A DNA stretch of 64,000 nt from Caenorhabditis remanei (lineage: Eukaryota; Nematoda; Chromadorea; Rhabditida; Rhabditidae), in the NCBI RefSeq assembly GCF_010183535.1, contig NC_071332.1:18104001-18168000 (forward strand). The letters run 5' to 3'. Positions 1-10,671 of the stretch are shown here, piece after piece. A program made the position numbers and the translations under genes. The notes beneath the pieces were generated by a model. That model did no database searches, was not told where the DNA came from, and saw only the letters and a program-made list of their open reading frames with translations. Position 1 is the stretch's first letter. The number at the start of each line of letters is the position of its first letter.

Positions 1-2066
1 ACTTCTGCTGGTGTCAAACCTCCAAGAGCATTTGACGGTGTTGAGCGATAGTGCAACAGAAATTGAGATAAAATCTCATTGTTCACACTTCCCTCCCCTT
101 TTAACTTTTTCAATCCTCTCTTCAATGTGTCAACAAATCTTTCTGCTTGACCGTTCGATTGCGGATGAAATGCTGGTGAGCGAACATGCTCAATTCCTGC
201 CTCCTGGCACATCGTAGCAAATTCCTTTGACACGAACTGTGTACCATTATCAGAAACCAAAGTTTCAGGGTAACCGTGTTGACTGAACATGTCTTTCAAT
301 GTTCCGACGGTCGAACTTGCCGATATCGACTTTACTATCGTAACCTCTGCCCATTTTGATTTAGCATCAACTGCGACAAGATAGTATTGTCCGTTCTCTG
401 GACCTGCATAGTCGATATGAACTCTTTGCCAAACACGCTCCGGTGCTTTCCATGGCTGTAATGGGATCTTCCGAGGGATCTTCCCACCCTGACTAATAGT
501 GCACGACGACACTACTTTCTCCACGACCCTTGAAGCTCCCTGTACACTTGAACGCTTCGATCTGGAGACCGGTGTTGCATTCTCTTTTACCTTGAGAACT
601 GCCTTCTTTTTAACACACCGTTTTAGTCCCTTCTTGAACACCTCCGGAAACTTTCCGTTCAATCCCCCATGGATTGCATCTGTGTTTGAATGTGTCAGCT
701 CATTGACCATCATTCCCATGTGATAAGACATCTCTTTGGATCTTCCAATCCAGTCTAACCCCAACAGATTTCCGTGTTCTCGGACATACACATAACCAGT
801 ACCTACTGATTCTTTGAGTCTGAACTCCACTAGAGCCCTGCCTAGTATCTTCAACTCATTTCCACTTGCTGACTTCACCTTAGATCTACATCTCTCCAAG
901 TCAGGCTTCCCTATTCTACTCCAATCTTCCCTTCCGATGAGTGTGATATCCGATCCAGTATCCAACTGAAACTCCACCGACTCACTATTCACATCAACTG
1001 ACACATACTGACGGACAGAATTGACCTCAGCATCTTCCGAAGAAGCTCCACCAACTATGGCAACGTGTTGTGTCTTTCTAGATGACGAATCTTTTTTCGA
1101 TCTGCAAAAACTAGACATATGTCCCTTCTTCTGACAATCGAAACATGTTGTGAGTGGTTTGGGACAATCTGGCTTTCTATGGCCACGTTTCCCACAGTTC
1201 CAACACTTTCCACCTTCAGAATAATCATATTCTGATGTGTTCTTGTCTCTACTCTGATCCTGGTTACTCGGCTTTTTAGCATACACTGCTCTCACTGCCG
1301 TATCACTTTTCTCCATCTCAGATACCGCACTAGTTTGACTCTGTATTTTCTGCCATTCTGTACACAACTCATTGATGTTTACTTTTTCTCCCAGTTCTGT
1401 CTTCTTCTCGACATATTTCAGAAAATATGCACGAGCTTTGGTATCCTGTGCGGGATCTAACCCTCTTAGCCAAAAGAACACCTTCCAACCATCAGGGTCA
1501 ATGTCTTTCAACATTGCCAATTCACACAACGAATTCACCTTGTTTGTGTATTCAACTGGAGAGTCACCATCACGAGCAATATTGATGCACGCGAATCTAT
1601 GCGAGAACAAACTCTTCTTAATATCGAACATTTCCTTTAAAATGTCGACGGTATCTTTGAAATTCACCTCGTGGTGCAATTTGGGACAGATTCTTCTAGA
1701 ATACTGTTCATATACCTCTTCTGACAATTTACTCACTAACAGAGCAACTCTGTTTTTGTCATCGAGACCCTTCCCTTCCTCAGTAAACGCCGTACTGTAA
1801 CGCGCGTACCACTTTGAAAATGTTTTCTCGGTTTCCAAATCGAATTGGAACACCGAAATTCTACCACCAATGTCGTTCATCAACTGTGATTGTGACACGG
1901 TTAGTCCGCTTGATGTTCCCAAGGAACCATCAATGTGACTCTTTTCCGCCACGGCTTTTGTCAAGACAGCAATGGTTTCTTCATGCTTTTTGGCTTGTTC
2001 GGCCATTTGCTTTTGCATGAGTTCCATCATTTCGATGAACTTTCGGTTCATCTCTGCGTCTGACAT
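1..2066 (-). mobile_element. Ty3/gypsy-type gag-pol reading frame with reverse transcriptase missing (runs off left edge)
   Basis: One open frame runs leftward from an ATG at 2066 to the window edge with no stop. In order it shows a gag-like N terminus, two canonical CCHC zinc knuckles (CWNCGKRGHRKPDC and CFDCQKKGHMSSFC, about 1210-1115), an aspartic protease motif DTGSDITLIG (about 962-933), and an integrase core with the DNGTQF and HPQSNGQAER motifs (about 251-130). Only about 540 bp separate the protease motif from the integrase linker WQRVHIDYAGP. The start of the RT region (FPEVFKKG) joins directly to the end of the integrase zinc-binding part, so RT and RNase H are absent while the frame stays open. 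The element could not copy itself without help. Gag, protease and integrase calls are firm. Confidence 0.88.
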
Positions 2067-2103
2067 TTTTCAATCAAACTTTAGATAAACTGGGTAACAA
2101 CCA

Positions 2104-2718
2104 GTATCTTTAGCTTTGATCGCCTCAATCACCAGAGAAAATCGATATCCGTCGGATAAAAATCCAACCGGAAACGGATACTTTTCGTTTTTGACTAGCA
2201 AAAATCGATATTTCTCTGTAAAAGAACCAGCCGAAGTGGTATTCTTTTACCTTGAATTACAATATCTCTTAATAAAAGAGCCAGCCGAAGTGGTACTCTC
2301 TTACTTTGTTATACTATCTTTCTTAATAAAAGAGCCAGCCGAAGTGGTACTCTCTTACTTTGTTATACTATCTTTCTTAATAAAAGAGCCAGCCGAAGTG
2401 GTACTCTCTTATTTTGGTGGTTTTCTCACTCAAAAAGAGCTCGAAATCTGATCGCCACTGTTGTGTCTCGTGCTAATAGAGATACAAATTGATATAATCA
2501 CTGCTTTTTTAGTGATTCTAAACTACTACAATACGAGGGGGACAAGGGGAACAATATATCCGAAACGGTCACGTTCCGGTAACAAGTATAAAACGTAGAA
2601 CTAACTTTAGAACAAGAGGAAAAAGATGACATTTCCTCTTCGTGGGCAAACGGGGGAAAACGAGGGAAAGCGGGTAGATCAAAAATAATAAGAATATTTG
2701 TGACTAAATAACAACGTC
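2104..2718 (-). repeat. Putative 5' LTR and primer-binding site of the Ty3-like element
   Basis: On the minus strand TGGTTGTTACCCAG begins at 2103, a plausible tRNA primer-binding site just before the gag ATG, so the LTR should start at 2104. The right boundary is unclear. It may lie near 2718, because the last codons of BTB locus 1 (after LFEKMF) do not resemble its paralogues and may be element sequence. The other LTR is outside the window, so no LTR pair can be compared. Confidence 0.45.
2221..2412. repeat. 54-bp tandem repeat, about 3.5 copies
   Basis: CCAGCCGAAGTGG recurs at 2227, 2281, 2335 and 2389, exactly 54 bp apart. The two middle units are nearly identical and the first is diverged. 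The array lies inside the presumed LTR/leader of the Ty3-like element. The unit is a multiple of three, so a spurious plus-strand frame runs through it. Confidence 0.9.
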
Positions 2719-3920
2719 ACAACAATTAACGAAAACATTTTTTCAAAAAGTTTAATTTTCGTATCATAAGATAAACTCTGATAAAATGAAAGTTCGGCTA
2801 GTTTCTTGAAACAATTGAAATCAACGAAAGATTTGATTGCTTTGTTCTCCAGCTGATCCATTTGATACTTCTGAGCTATTCGAAGCTTATGCGGTCCATC
2901 GATTTTAGAGGAAATGATGAATAGTTCAAGAGTATGTTTGACAGATGGAAGAAGAAGGAATCGATCAGCAAGTTCCAGAAGATTTTCGGCATTATTCTCT
3001 GAAAATACTCATTTGAAAAAAAAATTGAAAAAAATGCATTAAAAGTACCGTTCGGCCAAATTGGATTATCCTGAACAAGACTCAAAAGAGCTGTGAAATC
3101 TTCGGAATTGACATCATTAATAGGGATTTCCTTCATCGATTTTTCTTTGAATTCCGAATTGAAAAGGGTGTTGAAGTAGTCGGAATGATAGGAGAGAACC
3201 TGGAATTCTTTCGGGATTTATTTGTGAAAATTATTACTTTCGACAAAACGAACCGCTTTATTAACATGTAATTTCTTTCCCTCGACAACCAAAATTGCAT
3301 CAGTTTTGTCCGATTGAATGTGAGGGAATTTTGGAATATCGATAATGATATATGGGTCGATATCGCTTCTATTTCTCAATGAGGCCTCATATGAGGGTCA
3401 TACTTTCTCATAGGCAAGCCGCGAGCGGTCGTTAAGAATATCTAACTTATACCATTCAGCGTATCCCATTTTTGTAGTAATAATAACGTCACTGACAATG
3501 AGATAAAGTTTCAAATAGAATTTCGCCAGTTGTAGGTGCAATCTTTCAGCCACTTCCAGTAGGTTTCCTGTGTCACATTCTGAATTTAAACATATTTTTT
3601 GAAGTGAATGAAATTCTCATACTATCGATTTCTGTCGGATTGCATTGGATGATACTCAAAACTGTGGCGAAGGGCTCAAAATCAATAGCCGGAAGCGAGA
3701 ACTCTGGTGGCGATTTCTCCCCGGAATCAGTGTCGAAAAGCGTCTTGAAGTAGTCAGAATGGTAGGAGAGAAGCTGAAATTTATGATGAAAGTTGTATTT
3801 TCAGAATTAAATTCATACAGCTTTGTTAACATGTAACTTCTTTCCTTCGACAACTAAAATCGCATCAGTTTTGTCAGATTGAGCGAATGTAGATTCGTAG
3901 CTAGCTGGAGTTTCAGACAT
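2679..3920 (-). pseudogene. BTB locus 1: two-BTB gene interrupted by an in-frame TGA
   Basis: First half: exon 1 3920-3829 (ATG, IYES-like start, SDKTDAILVVEGKKLHVNKA), exon 2 3773-3623 (LLSYHSDYFKTLF, SPPEF class), exon 3 from 3579 (NLLEVAERLHL). The frame meets TGA at 3400-3398 and then continues in the same frame, without a Met, into a second BTB start (HIQSDKTDAILVVEGKKLHVNKA) ending at 3254. Second half: exon 3199-3049 (VLSYHSDYFNTLF, MKEIPINDV) and exon 2998-2679 (NAENLLELADRF, IAQKYQMDQL). Loci 2, 3 and 10 have the same six-exon two-BTB layout without the stop, so this is best read as a nonsense-broken double gene. Two separate genes are less likely, because the second half lacks a start codon. 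The C-terminal residues look foreign, perhaps from the adjacent LTR. Confidence 0.72.
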
Positions 3921-4049
3921 CTTTGTCTGAAAAATATATATTTTGAGGGGTTTTCGGTTGCTGATCAAAAATTTTAAAAGAAACAATCAGTGGGAATTAA
4001 TGCGAAGCGTGTCTGAAAACATTGGGAAAAGCGGGTAAATTTTTGCTTG

Positions 4050-4095
4050 ACGGTGTTTGCGGACTTCATCGCTGCTTACCGTACTTTGGGGTGAT
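4050..4095 (-). promoter_or_regulatory. Shared upstream block, type 2, for BTB locus 1
   Basis: CGGTGTTTGCGGACTT followed by GCTTACCGTACTT (plus-strand reading) lies about 130 bp upstream of the ATG at 3920. Type 2 blocks also occur near 5725 (locus 2), 20588 (locus 10) and 33632 (locus 17). Confidence 0.6.
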
Positions 4096-4173
4096 AAAAA
4101 TCGAATACAGATAAAATAAAATTGCGATTCAACACAAATTCATTCAAATTTAAACAAGAAGACAAATCAATAT

Positions 4174-5616
4174 TTATTCTCGAACATCAAACAGCATACG
4201 ATGAAAGAGTTTTACTTTAGTCTCATCTGAGATACCTTGATAAAACGGAAGCATTGTAAGATCATTACAACTATTGAAATTGCCAAACGAATAGATCGCA
4301 TTTGACAGAAGCTCGTCTAATTTATACTTATCAGCAATTCGAAGTTTGTTCGGAGAATCGATTTTCGTGGAAATCAAGAATTGTTCAAGAGTGCGTTTGA
4401 CAGATGGAAGCATGAGGAATCGATCAGCAACTTCCAGAAGATTTTCGACGTTACTTTCTTAAAAAAAACCAAAATTAAAGATTAAATGTTTCATTGAAAG
4501 TACCGGTTGGAAAAATTGGATTATCCTGAACAAGACTCAAAAGTGCGGCAAAATCTTCGACTTTAACGCCTTCAATCGGGATTTCTGTCATCAATTTTTC
4601 CTTGAATTCAGAATTGAAAAGTGTGTCGAAATAGTCGGAGTGATAAGAAAGAACCTGAAATGTTCAATTGAATTCTTCAGGAATTTGAATTTCGGTCAAA
4701 ACAAACCGCTTTATTCACATGCAATTTCTTGTCGCCTATAATCAGAATTGCATCGTTTTTGTCCGATTGAGTGAATCTTGATTCATAAGTGCTTTGTAAT
4801 TCGTATGTAGTTGGCGCCTTGCAAGATCCGTGCATAACTTTAATTAATTGGTGAAAAAGCTTGACGTTTGACTCATTTGACAAAGAATTGAAAAATGTGT
4901 GGTACGGCGAATAAGTATAGCGTTGAAAACTCGAATCGTATCTACCTTGTAAATAATCCAGATTTGAGTCAAGCTGCGTGTGATTGAAAAGCTCATTCAG
5001 TTGGAACTTGTCAGCTAGTCGAATTTTGGTTTGTTTATCCTCGTTACTCAACATCAGTTGAAACTCCATAAAACGTTTAGCTCCAGTAAGTTGGAATCGA
5101 TCTGCGAGTTCCAGAAGTTCTTCTGCTATGCACGCTGAATTATTAAATAAGGTGTTAAATCAGAACTGTTTCCTTCTTACTGTTAAAATACAATGGATTC
5201 TTGTGAATGAAACTCAAAACTGTTCCAAATGCTATCCAATTGACGTCTTTGATTACGAATTCAGGTGGCGATTTCTCACCAGTATCCGAAGCGAAAAGAG
5301 TTTTGAAGTAGTCGGAATGGTATGAAAGAAGCTGAAAATGAGAAAATTTATTGGAAAAGTTATGAAATTCCACGAGTCTGACCGCTTTATTGATATGGAA
5401 CTTTGCAGTTGGAATTTGTTCCGAAGTGACGTCACTCTCCGCACTTGTTTTCGCGATTTTTGCCTGAAAGTATAACATTTTTGTGATCGTGGATTTGGAA
5501 ATCACCTCTGTTGGCGCTGGGACCGTTGTAATCTTCTCGACAATCAGAATTGCATCAGTTTTATCCGATTGAGGGAATGTTTGTTCGTAGAAACATTTGA
5601 CCGGCTGTTTCGACAT
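4174..5616 (-). CDS. BTB locus 2: protein with two BTB units
   Basis: Exons: 5616-5506, 5463-5383, 5331-5181, 5134-4707, 4654-4504, 4457-4174. The first two exons give an unusual split start (TFPQSDKTDAILIVE, then KFHINKA), separated by a 42-bp intron. The third is LLSYHSDYFKTLF with the SPPEF class. The fourth carries a helical tail (EELLELADRFQL...LADKFQLNELF...NVKLFHQL) and runs on without a stop into a second BTB start (SDKNDAILIIGDKKLHVNKA). The last two complete the second unit (FNSEFKEKLMTEIPI; VENLLEVADRFLM...RIADKYKLDELL). The final acceptor reads TTTTAAG rather than TTTCAG. The stop TAA overlaps an AATAAA polyadenylation signal. No MATH or Kelch domain is seen. Likely a CUL3-type adaptor, by family. 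Confidence 0.85.
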
Positions 5617-5721
5617 TTTTGTCTGTAATAAATATCATATATCTTTTGAATTGAATTGATATTTCTTCGTCTCCGAAGAGATATATTTGCTTCCAATTTC
5701 AAAAGCGGAAAAAGTTCAGCT

Positions 5722-5765
5722 TCGTGGTGTTTGCGGACTTCATGGATGCTTACCGTACTGTGGGC
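5722..5765 (-). promoter_or_regulatory. Shared upstream block, type 2, for BTB locus 2
   Basis: GTGGTGTTTGCGGACTT then GCTTACCGTACT lies about 110 bp upstream of the ATG at 5616. Confidence 0.6.
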
Positions 5766-5851
5766 TGATAAAAAATCAAGTTTGTACAAAATACGTGTGT
5801 TTTTAAACAACAATTCATTTAACATTAAACAATCAAAAACATCAGAGTTTA

Positions 5852-8800
5852 TTATCGAACATATTGCAGCATGTGGTAAAACAGTTTAATTTTTGTGTCA
5901 TCAGAGAGATTCTCATAAAACTCAAACTGCATAATATAATTACAATTTCTGAAATCGTTAATCGAAGCGATCGCCTTGGCCAGAAGGTCGTCTAATTTAT
6001 ACTTGTCGGCGATTCGAAGCTTAGTTAGTTGATCGATTTTTGGAGAAGTCAACAGAAGTTCGAGAAGATGTTTGACAGATGGAAGAAGAAGGAATCGATC
6101 AGCAAGTTCCAGAAGATTTTCGGCACTATTCTCTGAAAATACTCATTTTAAAATTGAAATTTTCTATTAAAGTACCGGTAGGAAAAATAGATTTATCCTG
6201 AACAAGACTCAAAAGAGATGTGAAATCTTCGGAATTGACATCATTAATAGGGATTTCCTTCATCGATTTTTCTATGAATTTTGAGTTGAAAAGAGCGTTG
6301 AAGTAGTCGGAGTGATAGGAGAGAACCTGGAATTTTTTTCCGAGATTTTCTAATGCATCTGCCCACGAAGAAAAAGTGTACCATTTAATGCATTTTTTTG
6401 CAAATTAATTCTACACGATAGTTCAAAGTGAACCTATGCAAACGCGCTCTTTTGAGAAAAATTGCTTACCTAAATTTTTTTGTTTAAACTGAAAAACTTT
6501 GTCAATATATAGTTTTTAGGAGAAATATAATCGAGAAAGGCCAATTTTTTGAAAAAACAAAAAATATCAAAAAATTGCAATTTAGGCGTCAAATATTGTC
6601 GCAACAAAAAAGTTCCGACATTTTTTCCCCCTCGGTGTTTGCGGACTCAAGCCAAAATTTGATAATTTTGGCTTGAGTCCGCAAACACCGACGAGAAAAA
6701 AATGTCGGAACTTTTTTATTTCGATAATAATATTACCAAAATGTAGTCTCAACAAAGCGCGTTTGCATAGGTTACGATTGAATTATCGTGATTCTATTCA
6801 CGAATGCAAATAAATGCATTAATCTGCTGTTTTGTACAGTAATAAGAAGCACTGAGAAACTTGTCGGCGCAAAATATCGCAAGCTGAAAATTCAATGCGC
6901 CTTTAATTTTTTGTGTGGATTTACGGGAGACCACACAAAAATTAAAGGCGCATTGAGTTTTCAGCTTGCGATATTTTGCGCCGAAAAGTTTCTCAGTGCG
7001 TCTTATTACTGTACAAAACAGCAGATTAATGCATTAATTTGCATTCGTGAATAGAATTAATTTGCAAAAATATGCATTAAATGGTACAATATTTCTTCGT
7101 AGGTAGATGCATAAAAATTAGCTTTTTCAAAATAACTAACCGCTTTATTGACATGAAGTTTCTTCTCGCCGACAGCAAGAATTGCGTCAGTTTTGTCCGA
7201 TTCTGCGAATGCTGGTTCGTAATTGTTTTTCAATTCATACTGAGCTGATGCCTCACAGGATCCATGCATGATTTTGACCAATTGATGAAAAAGCTTGATG
7301 TTTGACTCATTGGATAACGTTTTAAAATATCTATAGTGAGGGGAAGAACTGGAAGTATGAAAGTTCCCTCTAGATGGAGGGGTGATCTTAGAATAATCAT
7401 GCTTGGAGTCTAGCAGCGAATTATTGAAAAGCTCATTCAGTTTGAATTTGTCTGCTATTTCAATTTTCGACTTTTTAGGTTTACTACTGGTAAAAATCAG
7501 TTGAAATTCCAAATAACGTTTGGCTGCGGAAAGTTGGAATCGCTCGGTGAGTTCAAGTAGGTTTTCGAAGTCATTATCTGAAATTGAATCTATTTAGAGT
7601 AACCAGTCGGTTCACGTCGCCTAACGGCGACTAAACCTCCTTTTAAACACCACCCTTCTAGGTTTTTACAGTATATCGTAATTAATCCGAAAACGGACGC
7701 CATGTTCGGAATCCCCTGTTTGTCTGACTCTGACGATGACTAAAAATCTTTCAAATCGCCTTTGTGGATCAATCCGGAAACGGAGGACACGTTTCGAATC
7801 CTCTTTTTTCTATATCTGAATATAAGAAAAAATATTTCACATCCCCACATGGGTTTGATCCATCCACAGCCAACGTTGCCGAACTTGTCAGATCGGGTTC
7901 CTGAACGCATCGACCTTCCCCATTTGAAAGTCGAACTTCGCTTTGAAATATGGCCTCTCGCAATATGAACAAATTTGATTCATCCTTCTGGTGTAGTAAA
8001 GATCTGGTTGTACATCAGTAACAACTACTCTGAGAAGAGCTTCTTTCTTCTCGCCGACGTTTGGCGTTGGTTCTGTTGCTGTTCGACTTTTCAGTGTCAG
8101 ACTGTAGAGATCGTCGGACTGCTGTATCAGTTGCCATAATTTTTCAATCTCAATTTTGTATCATCCTGACTCTCAGCTTTTCGTTTGGCTACCATGCGAT
8201 TTGAATCAGCAGCTTTATTTTTCTGAAGTCAGTAAAAGTTGATCACTTTTTCTCTGTAAAGCGAGGTTATGCGTTTTTCTTATCTCGTTTCCACACTGAA
8301 TCCTGTGTCATCATCTCGTCCTCAATCTCGTCCATTTCGTCAAGCTCTACGATCATATGTGAACCGAACCAAGGCTGTCAAAAAGGCCGTTGGGCGATTT
8401 TATAACTCACTTCCCAGCCATGGAATATTTTCGCTTCTTCAGACGGCCTTGTAGAGGACCAAAAGATTAGTCGATATGCAAAAATTCAGTCCGACGTCTT
8501 CTTTTCGTCGTTTTTCTTCACCGACTCCTGTGTCATGCGTTGAATGTCCTGTATCCCATCAACTCCTCCGAGCTTCAATCTCCCATCTGATTCTGAGCGA
8601 TAGAGCACGCCTTGACCGGAAACAGGAAAAACAGCACCATACTCACCCACTAAATTGTCGGTAGGAACAGTAGTTGTTGGAGACAGTGACGCCATGAAGG
8701 GAATAGGAAAATGATAGTTATAAGCAGTTCAAAAGAATGGGATTTACGTGGCCACATGTCTGGACTTCAAGCAACTTCCGCTTTTCACTGTATTTTATAC

Positions 8801-10284
8801 GAAAAAGTAGACGGAGATATTTTTCCAGAAGCAACAGAAGTGACTGATTGACTTCTTGTTGATGATCCAGTACCTGCTTGTCCTCCACCTTCAGGTGATG
8901 CTCCTGACTGTTTTGAAGTTGATGTTCCAGATGTTGATGCTCCGGGAGCCGGTGTCTTCTGCGTCTGACGGAATTTCTTCCATTGTTTCTGATATTCTTG
9001 GTATCGACGCCACGCTTCTTCACTGTACGCTTTACGTTTCTGAGCAGCTATTTCAGCGGCGGTCAAGGGGCGAGCTGAAAAAATGTCGTCTTTCGGCGAA
9101 GTCATTGATTCGGAACTACGAAGCAAAAAATAACAAAGAATTGAAACTGGAAATAACAAACGTTTCGGAGGAGGCGGTGGTGGAGGTGTTGGTTCCCGAT
9201 ACGGTTCTGTTTCAGGAGTTGGTTCACGTGGTGTCGGCTCTCTTGGAGGTGGAGAAGGTGTCGGTTCACGTATTAAAACCGTGGTAAGAAGGAGAAGGTA
9301 AATTCTAGCCAGATATTAATACTTTTAAAAACGTGGACTCATATCCACAATGGATCCATCCCCTATTAGCTGTCTCCAGAAAACTGCCCGTATTTATATG
9401 ATATTGATCAATCTGGAAAAAAACGACACGGTTGGAATCATCTACTTTTCTGAAACCTATGATACCAAAACATCTTTCACGTCTTTGCTTTTTAGAACGC
9501 GGACCCTATCTTTCCTTATTGGAAACAGACGACACATTCGGAAATCTCTTTTTTCCGAATTTATCAACAAAAAAAAGTAAAAATCTTTCTTCGCCCGCGG
9601 GATCGAACTAAAAACTAACTGTAGTCAACGATGCTTAACTTGCCAGATCGGACGCGGCGACACGTCAACCCTAACCACGCGGCCACGGAAATGCAATCCG
9701 AAGAAAGGAAAGAAATGACGACGCTTAGGCCGACAGTTTCACGCCACTTTTTCCGTTTTTCATTCCCCTATGCTTTATCAGTGTTTTTGGCTCAGAAGGC
9801 GTCATTTTGAGAATTTTGAAAAAAGAAAAATACGGGCATCATGCGGGGGGAATTTCTGATCTTTTGGTCCAACTTTGAAGAAAATCGGTCCAGTAGGAAG
9901 GGCTGTAGGATCGGCGACACACACACAAACATACAGAATCTGGTGTTTGTTAATAGTAAAGATATATTCATTCCTGTTACCGTTATTCTCGATCGGATTG
10001 TTTTGAACAAAACTCAAAACCGTTGCGAAATGTTCAAAATTGACATCTGGAATCGGGAACTCCGGTGGCGATTTTCCAGCGGAATCGGTGTCGAAAAGCG
10101 TGTTGAAGTACTCGGAATGATAGGAAAGAAGCTGAAAATAAATATGAAAATTGAATTTTTAAAATTAAATTCATACTGCTCTATTGACATGCAATTTCTT
10201 CTCATCGACAACTAGAATCGCATCAGTTTTGTCCGTATTAGCGAAAGTTGACTCGTAGATACTCAATTCTGGAGTTTCAGACAT
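5852..10284 (-). CDS. BTB locus 3: two-BTB protein with transposon-expanded introns
   Basis: Exons: 10284-10177 (MSETPELSIYESTF, TDKTDAILVVDEKKLHVNRA), 10131-9981 (LLSYHSEYFNTLF, SPPEF class), 7577-7141 (tail FENLLELTERFQL...NIKLFHQL fused in frame to a second start SDKTDAILAVGEKKLHVNKA), 6326-6176 (VLSYHSDYFNALF, MKEIPINDV), 6132-5852 (SAENLLELADRF...RIADKYKLDDLL). Splice phases agree across the 2.4-kb intron 2 (a G ending exon 2 plus AT beginning exon 3), and the left part alone would lack exons 1-2 while the right part would lack exon 3, so they are joined as one gene. Intron 2 holds 5S-derived repeats and other insertions; intron 3 holds a 760-bp foldback element. The layout matches locus 2. 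The stop is followed by TAATAAA. Whether such an intron still splices is unknown. Confidence 0.75.
6353..7112. mobile_element. 760-bp foldback element in intron 3 of BTB locus 3
   Basis: The ends are inverted repeats of about 58 bp beginning ATGCATCT and closing AGATGCAT, both containing GTACCATTTAATGCAT. Inside are two further palindromes, about 6609-6722 and 6785-7055, suggesting nested insertions. No transposase frame is seen. Confidence 0.85.
6609..6722. repeat. Palindrome carrying the CCGCAAACACCG core in both arms
   Basis: AAAAAGTTCCGACATTTTTT ... CGGTGTTTGCGGACTCAAGC is followed by its reverse complement. A near-identical palindrome sits at 33714-33835. The arms contain the core of the BTB upstream block. 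Confidence 0.88.
7597..7652. repeat. Interspersed repeat end with GTCGCC-TAAC-GGCGAC hairpin
   Basis: ACCAGTCGGTTCACGTCGCC...TAAACCTCC...ACCACCC also occurs at about 16561-16614 and, inverted, at 61398-61452. The hairpin stem bases covary between copies (GTCGCC/GGCGAC versus GCAGCC/GGCTGC), so the stem may matter. Confidence 0.7.
7843..7897 (-). repeat. 5S rRNA-derived repeat, diverged copy
   Basis: On the minus strand CCGATCTGACAAGTTCGGCA is followed by ACGTTGG and GGATGGATCAAACC. This matches the internal control region of nematode 5S rRNA as known (GATCTGGCAAGTTAAGCAAC), with changes. The following sequence resembles that after the copy at 9592-9685, so both seem to be copies of one 5S-derived short element. 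Confidence 0.55.
8486..9315 (-). other. Possible remnant protein-coding stretch, proline-rich
   Basis: From about 9315 to 8785 one minus frame is open. It begins with a hydrophobic stretch (YLLLLTTVLI), continues with REPTP repeats and a run of six prolines, then a basic coil-like part (YSEEAWRRYQEYQKQWKKF) and a Ser/Thr/Gly-rich tail. No ATG opens it. A second short minus frame (8695-8486) follows. It lies within intron 2 of BTB locus 3, in the block bounded by repeats. I do not recognise the family; it may be a captured or degraded gene, or a chance frame. Confidence 0.28.
9592..9685 (-). repeat. 5S rRNA-derived short element with tRNA-like A and B boxes
   Basis: On the minus strand GTCCGATCTGGCAAGTTAAG, then CATCGTTGA, matches the nematode 5S rRNA internal promoter almost perfectly. 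Upstream is a tRNA A-box-like TGGCCGCGTGGTTAGG and downstream a B-box-like AGTTCGATCCC. A T-rich stretch follows (plus-strand A8 near 9570-9577). It is too diverged outside the core to be a functional 5S gene. Confidence 0.65.
9822..9966. repeat. Interspersed repeat ending GGATCGGCGACACACACACA
   Basis: About 145 bp closely matches 16776-16918 (shared GGGCATCAT, GAAGAAAATCGGT, CAGTAGGAAGGGC, TTGTTAATAGTAAAGAT). It abuts the donor of exon 2 of BTB locus 3. Confidence 0.75.
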
Positions 10285-10380
10285 TGTTCACTGAAAAAAA
10301 AAAACGTAGAAAAAATAAAGAAAACTTGAGAAAATCAGTATAACTTTCAGCAAGCCAGAACATTCAAAGCTGAGCAATAA

Positions 10381-10430
10381 CGGTGTTTGCGTACTTTGAG
10401 AACTACAGTACCCCCGATGTTATTCAGAAA
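10381..10430 (-). promoter_or_regulatory. Shared upstream block, type 1, for BTB locus 3
   Basis: CGGTGTTTGCGTACTTT, AACTACAGTACCCC and GATGTTATTCAG in order, about 100 bp upstream of the ATG at 10284. Confidence 0.65.
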
Positions 10431-10454
10431 TGAAAACGAATCTGGGTCGGACAA

Positions 10455-10560
10455 GAGCGTTTCAAATTAACATCTAGAATCGAGAACTCCGGTGGCTATC
10501 CTTTTACGGAAGTAGTAGAGAAAATAATTTTGAAGTACTCGGAATGTCGTTGTTTGCGGA
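10455..10560 (-). pseudogene. BTB exon 2 fragment
   Basis: The minus strand reads HSEYFKIIF, then a stop, then PPEFSILDVN: a decayed SPPEF-class exon 2 with no neighbouring exons. A type 2 upstream-block remnant (GTTGTTTGCGGACATT...GCTTACC) adjoins it at 10543. Confidence 0.7.
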
Positions 10561-10671
10561 CATTATTGCTGCTTACCATATCTCGATATTAAAAAGAAAT
10601 GGAATAGGAATCTCAGCCGATTTCTAACACAAAAATGAAAGAAAACTGGAAGATTTATTAAAAGAAATCAG

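Noticed and set aside
2116..2451. Plus-strand 111-codon frame with KEPAEVVLSYF repeats
   Set aside because: Product of the 54-bp tandem repeat in the presumed LTR; no splice or start context, and the element reads on the minus strand.
9592..9685. A functional 5S rRNA gene
   Set aside because: Only the internal promoter region matches well; the 5' and 3' parts that pair into helix I are not present.
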